A stretch of DNA of 18,025 nt. Origin: Pseudomonadota bacterium. Its GTDB lineage: Bacteria > Pseudomonadota > Gammaproteobacteria > Burkholderiales > Burkholderiaceae. Positions 12,953 through 18,025 of this stretch are shown here, piece by piece. Position 1 is the stretch's first letter. Every line of letters begins with the position of its first letter. The notes beneath the pieces are model-generated. The model made no database searches and was not told where the DNA came from. It was given only the letters and a program-made list of their open reading frames with translations. The stretch lies in NCBI GenBank assembly GCA_023441105.1, contig JAEZQX010000164.1:1-18025 (forward strand), in the 5' to 3' direction. The position numbers and the translations under genes are program-made.

Positions 12953-14116
12953 ATGAAGAGCGTTGCCAAGTCCCTGATGCGCTGTGCGGTGGCTGCCGCC
13001 GTCGGCGCGTGCGCCGCCTCGGCTGCGATGGCCGCCGACCTCAAGGTCGGCCTGAGCGTGTCGCTGTCGGGGCCGAACTCGTCCCTCGGCGTGCCGTATG
13101 TCAAGGGGATGGAGGCTGCCATCGCCTACAAGCCGGAAATCAACGGCCGCAAGGTGCAGCTGATCGTCCTCGATGACGGCTCCGATCCGACCACCGCCGG
13201 CCGCAATGCCCGCAAGCTGGTCGAGGAGGACAAGGTAGACGTGCTGATGGGAACCTCCGGCGTGCCGGCGGCCATCGCCATGGCGCAGGTGGGGCGCGAC
13301 GCCAAGGTGCCGATGGTGGGGCTGACCCCGATCCTGTTGAACGCCGCCGACAATTCCTGGGTCTTCACCGTCGCGCAGCCCACCCAGCTGATGATCGACG
13401 CGGTGGTCGAACGCATGAAGCGCGACGGCGTGAAGGCCGTCGGCTACATCGGCTTCTCGGATGCCTGGGGCGACCTGGTCTACAACGCGCTGATGAAGGC
13501 GGCGCCCGCGGCCGGCATCAAGGTGCTGGGCAATGAACGCTACGCGCGCGCCGATTCGTCGGTGACCGGCCAGACGCTCAAGCTGCTCGCCATGCGCCCC
13601 GACGCCATCATGACCGGCGGCGCCGGCACGCCCGGCGCGCTGCCGTACCTCGCGCTTGCCGAGCGCGGCTTCAAGGGTCCGGTATACGGCCAGCATGGCC
13701 TCATCAATCCCGATTTCGTGCGCGTCGTCGGCACGGCAGGGCAGGGCGCGCTGATGCCCACCGGCCCGATCATCGTCGCCGAGCAATTGCCCGCCGACCA
13801 TCCGACCAAGAAGATCGGCCTGGCGTTCCGCGAGGTATTCCAGAAGATCCACGGCGCTCCCACCAGCGATGCCTTCTCGGCCTATTCCTTCGACGGCTAC
13901 CTGGTGTTCGCCGATGCCGCCGCCCGCGCGGCCGGCAAGGGCGAGCCCGGGAGCCCGCAATTCCGCCAGGCGCTGCGCGATGCCATCGCCACGACCAAGG
14001 ACGTGGTCGGCAGCCACGGCGTCTACAACTTCAAGGACGGCGACCTCTACGGCGTCGACGAGCGCGCCCGCGTGATCGTCGAGCTCGACAAGGGCAAATG
14101 GAAGCTGGCGCCTTGA
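12953..14116 (+). CDS. ABC transporter periplasmic substrate-binding protein, LivK-like (copy 2)
   Basis: This 387-residue protein has a Sec signal peptide with cleavage after Ala27 (AMA-ADLK), then ADLKVGLSVSLSGPNSSLGVPY, and is plainly a paralogue of the first binding protein; shared stretches include GYIGFSDAWGDLVYNAL, NERYARADSSVTGQ and HGLINPDFVRV with small changes. ATG 12953 has CTGGAG at 12938-12943, 9 bases away. Differences fall partly in segments expected to line the cleft (for example TSGVPAAIAM against TAGSPGALAI), which would allow different ligand preference. It directly precedes the permease genes, so it may be the primary partner of that permease, with copy 1 an alternative adaptor. 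Confidence 0.93.
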   Translation: MKSVAKSLMRCAVAAAVGACAASAAMAADLKVGLSVSLSGPNSSLGVPYVKGMEAAIAYKPEINGRKVQLIVLDDGSDPTTAGRNARKLVEEDKVDVLMGTSGVPAAIAMAQVGRDAKVPMVGLTPILLNAADNSWVFTVAQPTQLMIDAVVERMKRDGVKAVGYIGFSDAWGDLVYNALMKAAPAAGIKVLGNERYARADSSVTGQTLKLLAMRPDAIMTGGAGTPGALPYLALAERGFKGPVYGQHGLINPDFVRVVGTAGQGALMPTGPIIVAEQLPADHPTKKIGLAFREVFQKIHGAPTSDAFSAYSFDGYLVFADAAARAAGKGEPGSPQFRQALRDAIATTKDVVGSHGVYNFKDGDLYGVDERARVIVELDKGKWKLAP

Positions 14117-14133
14117 TCATGAAGCCCCCCCTG

Positions 14134-14150
14134 AAGCGCCTTCGGCGCTT
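14134..14150. repeat. Stem-loop 1: AAGCGCC-TTC-GGCGCTT
   Basis: Perfect 7-bp stem with a 3-base loop, 17 bp after the binding-protein stop. No T-run follows, so it is not a standard intrinsic terminator. Confidence 0.75.
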
Positions 14151-14182
14151 AGCCATCGACCGGAGGCCGCTGGCGTTCGGCA

Positions 14183-14214
14183 GGCACGATCAGTCCGCAG
14201 GGACTGATCGTGTC
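14183..14214. repeat. Stem-loop 2: 12-bp perfect palindrome with GCAG loop
   Basis: CACGATCAGTCC (14185-14196) pairs perfectly with GGACTGATCGTG (14201-14212); the RNA stem extends by a G-U and a G-C pair to 14 bp. This is the strongest hairpin in the window. It is not followed by a T-run. Confidence 0.85.
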
Positions 14215-14234
14215 CGGCCTTACTCCCCAGGGGG

Positions 14235-14270
14235 CGCCGCGGGCGGCCGGGCAAAGCCCGATCCGCGGCG
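14235..14270. repeat. Stem-loop 3: nested palindrome CGCCGCGG...CCGCGGCG with inner CGGGC-AAA-GCCCG
   Basis: Outer 8-bp arms (14235-14242 and 14263-14270) enclose an inner 5-bp stem with an AAA loop (14248-14260). The layout is that of a repeat-type extragenic hairpin. Confidence 0.75.
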
Positions 14271-14296
14271 GCAACTGGAATGGTCGAATCTCCGCT

Positions 14297-14312
14297 CTGG
14301 AGCCGTTCAATG
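14297..14312 (+). promoter_or_regulatory. Ribosome-binding site deciding the LivH-type start
   Basis: CTGGAG at 14297-14302 lies 7 bases before ATG 14310. The in-frame ATG at 14280 has no usable site at a proper distance, so 14310 is preferred. Confidence 0.65.
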
Positions 14313-15365
14313 ACTTGGGATGTGGCGCTGATCCTCGCCATCGACGGCATCGCCAACGGCGCCGTCTACCTCCTGGCCGGCATCGGCCTGGTGCTGATCT
14401 TCTCGGTCACCCGCGTGGTGTTCGTGCCCTTCGGGGACATCGCCGCCTTCGCGGCGTTGACGCTGGCCGGGTTCGAGGCCGACCGGTTGCCGCCCACCAT
14501 CGCCATGGTGGCGGTGCTGGCGGTGCTGGCGGTGCTGGTCGAGGTCGGCAGCCTGGCGCGTCGCGGCGAGTACGCCCGCATTCCGCGGGCCGTCGCCTTC
14601 TGGGGGCTGCTGCCGGCCATCCCGTGCCTGATCGCCTGGGTGGCGGCGCGGCCGGACATGCCCCCGGCGGTCCATATCGCGGCGGCGGTGCTGCTGGTGG
14701 TGCCGCTGGCGCCGCTGGTGGCGCGCATCGTCTTCCAGCCGATCGCCGACGCGTCGGTGCTGGTGCTGCTGATCGTGTCGCTGGCCCTGCACTTCCTCCT
14801 GTCGGGTCTCGGCCTGCTGTTCTTCGGACCCGAGGGCTCGCGCACCAGTCCGCTGGCCTCGGGCTCGGTCACCCTCGGCGAGGGTTACGCGGTGAGCGGC
14901 CAGGTGATCCTGATGGTGGCATCGGCCATCGTGCTGAGCGCGCTGTTCTTCCTGGTCTTCGAGCACACCGTCACCGGCAAGGCGCTGCGGGCGACCGCGG
15001 TCAACCGCGTCGGCGCCCGGCTGGTGGGCATCCGGCCGGCCCGCACCGCCCTGCTGGCCTACGGCTGCGCCTCGCTGCTCGGCGGCCTGATCGGCGTGCT
15101 GATCGCGCCGGTGACCACCATGTACTACGACTCCGGTTTCATCATCGGGCTCAAGGCCTTCGTCGCGGCCATCATCGGCGGCCTGGTCAGCTATCCCTTG
15201 ACCGCGGTCGGCGGCATTGCGGTGGGCATCGTCGAGAGCTTCGCCTCCTTCTGGAGCGGCGCGCTGAAGGACGTGATCGTGTTCAGCCTGCTGATCCCCG
15301 TCCTGCTGCTGAGGTCGTTCCTGATGGTGCATGTCGAGGAAGACGACGAGGAGGTGGACCAATGA
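14310..15365 (+). CDS. livH: Branched-chain amino acid-type ABC transporter permease, LivH family
   Basis: This 351-residue inner-membrane protein is one of the two permease halves of a Liv/HAAT-type importer. Hydrophobic segments fill most of the chain, starting with DVALILAIDGIANGAVYLLAGIGLVLIF. The cytoplasmic coupling loop TGKALRATAVNRVGARLVGI contacts the ATPases. It is longer than the usual ~290-300 residues; the extra length is in the N-terminal half, around EVGSLARRGEYARIPRAVAF, with additional hydrophobic stretches and an A-V-L triplet repeat. The C-terminus is strongly acidic (EEDDEEVDQ). Its stop overlaps the next ATG as ATGA. The liv symbol denotes family only; an aromatic or other carboxylate substrate is more likely here. 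Confidence 0.9.
   Translation: MTWDVALILAIDGIANGAVYLLAGIGLVLIFSVTRVVFVPFGDIAAFAALTLAGFEADRLPPTIAMVAVLAVLAVLVEVGSLARRGEYARIPRAVAFWGLLPAIPCLIAWVAARPDMPPAVHIAAAVLLVVPLAPLVARIVFQPIADASVLVLLIVSLALHFLLSGLGLLFFGPEGSRTSPLASGSVTLGEGYAVSGQVILMVASAIVLSALFFLVFEHTVTGKALRATAVNRVGARLVGIRPARTALLAYGCASLLGGLIGVLIAPVTTMYYDSGFIIGLKAFVAAIIGGLVSYPLTAVGGIAVGIVESFASFWSGALKDVIVFSLLIPVLLLRSFLMVHVEEDDEEVDQ
14511..14537 (+). repeat. Three perfect copies of GCGGTGCTG in the LivH-type gene
   Basis: Three back-to-back identical 9-bp units encode Ala-Val-Leu three times within a membrane segment. A perfect in-frame tandem repeat of this kind could change copy number by slippage without breaking the frame. Confidence 0.85.
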
Positions 15366-17149
15366 CGCCCGGCCGCTGGCTCGCGGCCCTGGTGGTGCTG
15401 GCCTTCGCGATCGCGCCGCTGGTTGCCGGCAACTTCACCGTCTCGCTGCTCAACGACATCGGCATCGGGGCGCTGGTTGCCCTCGGCCTGGTGCTGCTCA
15501 CCGGCGTCGGCGGCGCAACTTCCTTCGGCCAGGCCGCCTTCGTCGGCATCGCCGCCTACGCCACCGCCTGGCTCACCACGGCGCAGGGGCTGTCGCCGTG
15601 GCTCGGCCTGCTGTTCGCGCTGCTGCTGACCGGCCTGTCGGCGCTGGCGATCGGCATGCTGACCCTGCGCCTGGGCGGTCACTTCCTGCCGCTCAGCACG
15701 ATCGCCTGGGGGCTGTCGATCGCGATGGTGTTCGGCAACGTCGACGCGCTGGGCCGCCACACCGGCATCTCCAACATCCCCGCGCTGTCGCTCGGCGCCT
15801 GGTCGCTTGCCGACCGGCGGATGATGTACTACCTGATCTGGACCGTGGTGGGGCTGTCGTTCCTGTTCAGCCAGAACCTGCTGCAGTCGCGCCCCGGCCG
15901 GGCCATCCGCAGCCTGCGGGGCGGCGCCACCCTGCTGGCGAGTGTCGGCGCCGATGCCTATCGTGTCAGGCTGTCGCTGTTCGTGATCGCGGCACTGCTG
16001 GCCGGATTCGCCGGCTGGCTCTACGCCCACACCAACCGCTTCGTCAGCCCGTCGCCGTTCGACGTGCGGGCCAGCATCGAGTACCTGCTGATGGCCGTCG
16101 CCGGCGGGCTCGGTCACCTGGTGGGCGCGCTGGTGGGATCGGCCCTGGTGCTGTCGCTGAAGAATGCGCTGCAGGACGTGCTGCCGCTGCTGACGCAGCG
16201 CGCCGGACAGCTGGAGGCGGTGGCCTTCGCGACGCTGTTCATCCTGCTGCTGCACTTCGCCCGCGGCGGCCTCATGGGCTACGTGATGCGCTGGCTCCGG
16301 CGCCGCCGAGCCGGCCGCCCGCCGGCGGCGTCGACCGCTGCGCTGCGCGAACGGGTGGAGCCGCTGCCGCATCGCCAGCTGCCGGCGCGCGGCACGCCGA
16401 TCCTGTCGGTCAAGGGAGCGGTCAAGCGCTTCGGCGGCCTGATCGCCGTCAACGACGTGAGCTTCGACCTGGCCGCCGGCGAGATCCTCGGCCTGATCGG
16501 CCCCAACGGCGCCGGCAAGTCGACGATGTTCAACCTGCTGACCTGCACGCTGCCGATGACCGCCGGCTCGGTGCGCTTCCTGGACCGCGACATCGCCGGC
16601 ATGCCGCAGCGGGCGGTCGCCCGGCTCGGACTCGCCCGCACCTTCCAGCATGTGAAGCTGCGGCCGCAGATGAGCCTGCTCGACAACGTCGCCCTGGGGG
16701 CGCATGCCCGCACCGGCGCCGGCATCCTGCAGGCAGGGTTGCGGCTGGACCGGCGCGAGGAGCGCCAGATCCTGCAGGAAGCGCAGCGCCAGCTCGATCG
16801 CATCGGCCTCGGCGATCGCGCCCACGAGCTGGCCGGCAGCCTGCCGCTGGGCACGCAACGCATCCTCGAGATCGCCCGGGCCCTGGCCGCGGATCCGGTG
16901 CTGCTGGTGCTCGACGAGCCGGCCGCGGGACTGCGCCGCAAGGAGAAGATGGCGCTTGCCGAGCTGCTGCGCAAGCTGCGGGAGGAGGGCGTGACCATCC
17001 TGATCGTCGAGCACGACATGGATTTCGTGATGAAGCTGGTCGACCGGCTGGTGGTGATGAACTTCGGTTCCAAGCTGGTCGAGGGTCCGCCCGCGGCGGT
17101 GCGTGCCGACGAGCGGGTGCAGGCGGCTTACCTCGGGAGCGTGGCATGA
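15362..17149 (+). CDS. Fused LivM-type permease and LivG-type ATPase
   Basis: This 595-residue protein joins two transporter subunits. Residues ~1-310 are a LivM-like permease with many hydrophobic segments and the coupling loop PGRAIRSLRGGATLLASVGA. A basic, Pro-rich linker (RRRRAGRPPAAS) follows at ~311-345. Residues ~347-595 are a LivG-like ATPase: Walker A GPNGAGKST at 380-388, Q-loop in ARTFQH, signature LPLGTQR at 494-500, Walker B VLLVLDEP at 513-520, and switch His551 (EHDM). The signature and the following AAGLRRKEK are less regular than the common LPYGQQR and AAGLNP, but the nucleotide-binding residues are intact. Such permease-ATPase fusions are known in Betaproteobacteria. It starts at ATG 15362, overlapping the LivH stop. 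Confidence 0.92.
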   Translation: MTPGRWLAALVVLAFAIAPLVAGNFTVSLLNDIGIGALVALGLVLLTGVGGATSFGQAAFVGIAAYATAWLTTAQGLSPWLGLLFALLLTGLSALAIGMLTLRLGGHFLPLSTIAWGLSIAMVFGNVDALGRHTGISNIPALSLGAWSLADRRMMYYLIWTVVGLSFLFSQNLLQSRPGRAIRSLRGGATLLASVGADAYRVRLSLFVIAALLAGFAGWLYAHTNRFVSPSPFDVRASIEYLLMAVAGGLGHLVGALVGSALVLSLKNALQDVLPLLTQRAGQLEAVAFATLFILLLHFARGGLMGYVMRWLRRRRAGRPPAASTAALRERVEPLPHRQLPARGTPILSVKGAVKRFGGLIAVNDVSFDLAAGEILGLIGPNGAGKSTMFNLLTCTLPMTAGSVRFLDRDIAGMPQRAVARLGLARTFQHVKLRPQMSLLDNVALGAHARTGAGILQAGLRLDRREERQILQEAQRQLDRIGLGDRAHELAGSLPLGTQRILEIARALAADPVLLVLDEPAAGLRRKEKMALAELLRKLREEGVTILIVEHDMDFVMKLVDRLVVMNFGSKLVEGPPAAVRADERVQAAYLGSVA

Positions 17150-17184
17150 GCGCCTCCGCAGGCCGCCTCAGGGAGGTGAGATGA
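17146..17184 (+). other. Candidate 12-codon minicistron bridging LivMG and LivF genes
   Basis: ATG 17146 overlaps the LivMG stop (ATGA). The frame encodes MSASAGRLREVR, and its TGA at 17182-17184 overlaps the LivF ATG at 17181 (ATGA). GGGAG at 17135-17139 lies 6 bases upstream. The LivF gene has its own strong site (GGGAGGTGAG) inside this frame. The layout mirrors that at 6647-6691, and 17 of 20 bases around the two upstream ATGA junctions are identical. Confidence 0.3.
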
Positions 17185-17912
17185 CCGCGATGCTCGAGGT
17201 CGGCGATCTGCATGTGGCCTACGGCCAGGTCGAGGCGGTGCGCGGCGTCAACCTGTCGCTCGCGCCGGGCCAGATCGTGTCGGTGATCGGACCGAACGGT
17301 GCCGGCAAGACGACGCTGCTGGCGGCGGTGATGGGCCTGCTGCCATGCAAGGGCCTCCTGCGCTTCGAGGGCGAGGACTTGCACGCGCTCGACGTGGAGG
17401 CGCGGGTCGAGCGCGGCCTGTGCCTGGTGCCGGAGAAGCGCGAGCTGTTCGGCGAGCTGACCGTGCTCGACAACCTGATGCTCGGGGCGTATGCGCGGCG
17501 GCTGCGCAGCGACGGCCTGAAGCGGCAGCTGCATTCCGTCTTCGAGCGCTTCCCGCGCCTGGCGGAGCGGCGCGCGCAGCGCGCCGACACGCTCTCCGGC
17601 GGCGAGCGGCAGATGCTGGCGCTCGGACGCGCGCTGATGTCGTCCCCGCGCCTGTTGCTGCTCGACGAGCCGAGCCTGGGCCTGGCACCGCTGATCGTGC
17701 GCGACATCCTGGCGATCGTGCGCCAGCTGCGCGACGATGGCGTCTCCATCCTGCTGGTCGAACAGAACGCCCGCGCGGCGCTGGAGACGTCGGACTTCGG
17801 CTACGTCCTGGAGACCGGCGACATCGCCCTGTCCGGCGCGTCCCACCAGCTCGCCGATGATCCGCGGGTGCAGGCCACCTATCTCGGCGGAGGCAGCCAG
17901 GATGACGCCTGA
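17181..17912 (+). CDS. livF: Branched-chain amino acid-type ABC transporter ATPase, LivF family
   Basis: This 243-residue cytoplasmic ATPase pairs with the LivG half of the fused protein. It shows Walker A GPNGAGKTT (37-45), signature LSGGERQ (138-144), Walker B with Asp162-Glu163 (LLLLDEP), and the VEQN switch segment typical of LivF, where Gln-Asn replace the usual His region. VPEKRELFGELTVLDNL is also characteristic of the family. ATG 17181 follows GGGAGGTGAG at 17171-17180. With LivH, the LivM-LivG fusion and two binding proteins, it completes an importer. Its last 11 bases overlap the start of the next gene. Confidence 0.94.
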   Translation: MTAMLEVGDLHVAYGQVEAVRGVNLSLAPGQIVSVIGPNGAGKTTLLAAVMGLLPCKGLLRFEGEDLHALDVEARVERGLCLVPEKRELFGELTVLDNLMLGAYARRLRSDGLKRQLHSVFERFPRLAERRAQRADTLSGGERQMLALGRALMSSPRLLLLDEPSLGLAPLIVRDILAIVRQLRDDGVSILLVEQNARAALETSDFGYVLETGDIALSGASHQLADDPRVQATYLGGGSQDDA

Positions 17913-18025
17913 CGGCCTGGCGCCGGTGGCGCGGACGCTGCCGGCGATGCTGCAGCACCAGCTGCGCGCTTTCGGTGCGCGGCCGCTGCTGGTCATCGGC
18001 GACTCACGCTGGACGCATGCCGAGG
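17902..18025 (+). CDS. Start of a probable second acyl-CoA ligase (3' end outside window)
   Basis: An ATG at 17902, inside the end of the LivF gene, opens a frame that runs to the window edge without a stop (41 complete codons). GGAGG at 17889-17893 is 8 bases upstream. The N-terminus, with TLPAMLQHQLRAFGARPLLV followed by GDSRWTHAE, matches the usual opening of AMP-forming acyl-CoA synthetases (a short helix, G-x-R-P, then a strand ending in T-x-x-E). No catalytic motif is in view, so the call rests on this short pattern plus context. Confidence 0.6.
   Translation, partial: MTPDGLAPVARTLPAMLQHQLRAFGARPLLVIGDSRWTHAE

Larger units (their letters stand above)
14117..14309. other. 193-bp hairpin-rich intergenic region between binding protein and permease genes
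   Basis: The gap holds three stem-loops and flanking GCCCCCC (14124-14130) and GGGGGC (14230-14235) tracts that could pair over a distance. It resembles the palindromic extragenic repeats common between genes in Burkholderiales, as I recall them. Hairpins at such a position could stabilise the abundant upstream binding-protein mRNA or damp read-through into the permease genes. Confidence 0.6.

Noticed and set aside
14280..14309. Upstream in-frame ATG at 14280 as LivH-type start
   Set aside because: It lacks a ribosome-binding site at usable spacing, while ATG 14310 has CTGGAG 7 bases upstream and begins directly before the first membrane segment.
15191..17014. 607-codon open frame on the - strand
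   Set aside because: Opposite the LivM-LivG fusion; the product is Gln/Arg/His-rich with no family pattern, a GC-bias shadow.

Overview
The window is a GC-rich (roughly 70% by eye), densely packed catabolic and uptake cluster. Every gene lies on the + strand. Most junctions are short gaps or ATGA/GTGA/TAGTG-type overlaps, so it reads as one long operon or two adjacent ones. GC content, PDR-type Rieske genes, a LivM-LivG fusion and a hairpin-rich gap flanked by CCCCCC/GGGGG tracts suggest a betaproteobacterium, probably Burkholderiales. That assignment is inference; no rRNA or other marker is present.

Left part (1-9542), catabolic enzymes. In order: the 3' end of an indolepyruvate-oxidoreductase beta-type gene (DUF6537-like domain); a flavin/[2Fe-2S] oxygenase reductase; Rieske ring-hydroxylating oxygenase alpha and beta subunits; an AMP-forming acyl-CoA ligase; a thiolase-fold protein lacking the thiolase nucleophilic Cys and GHP His; a DUF35 zinc-ribbon/OB protein fused to a degenerate SDR; a cyclase-family metal hydrolase (the family that includes kynurenine formamidase and isatin hydrolase); and a canonical SDR.

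Middle and right part (9543-18025), uptake plus a second oxygenase. A 234-bp gap holds a possible promoter and a 6-bp inverted repeat. It is followed by a periplasmic binding protein, a second Rieske alpha/beta pair, a second binding protein, a 193-bp hairpin-rich gap, LivH-type permease, fused LivM-LivG, LivF, and the start of a probable second acyl-CoA ligase cut by the window edge.

How the parts could work together (hypothesis). The transporter imports an aromatic or heteroaromatic carboxylate. The oxygenases, sharing one reductase, hydroxylate the ring and an SDR oxidises the product. The ligase makes a CoA thioester, and the thiolase-fold/DUF35 pair shortens the side chain, perhaps by retro-aldol cleavage as in Ltp2/DUF35. 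The cyclase-family enzyme opens a lactam ring, and the 2-oxoacid oxidoreductase handles a resulting aryl-2-oxoacid. Indole-3-acetate via dioxindole-3-acetyl-CoA, isatin, isatinate and anthraniloyl-CoA fits this gene set well, and from memory the content resembles iad-type auxin-degradation loci of Variovorax and Bradyrhizobium. The sequence alone does not prove the substrate.

Other notable points are two tiny ATGA-bounded minicistrons bridging gene junctions (6647-6691 and 17146-17184), an embedded ribosome-binding site inside the DUF35-SDR fusion, and a Gly/Ala-rich insertion in the second beta subunit. No regulator, RNA gene, insertion sequence or CRISPR array was seen.
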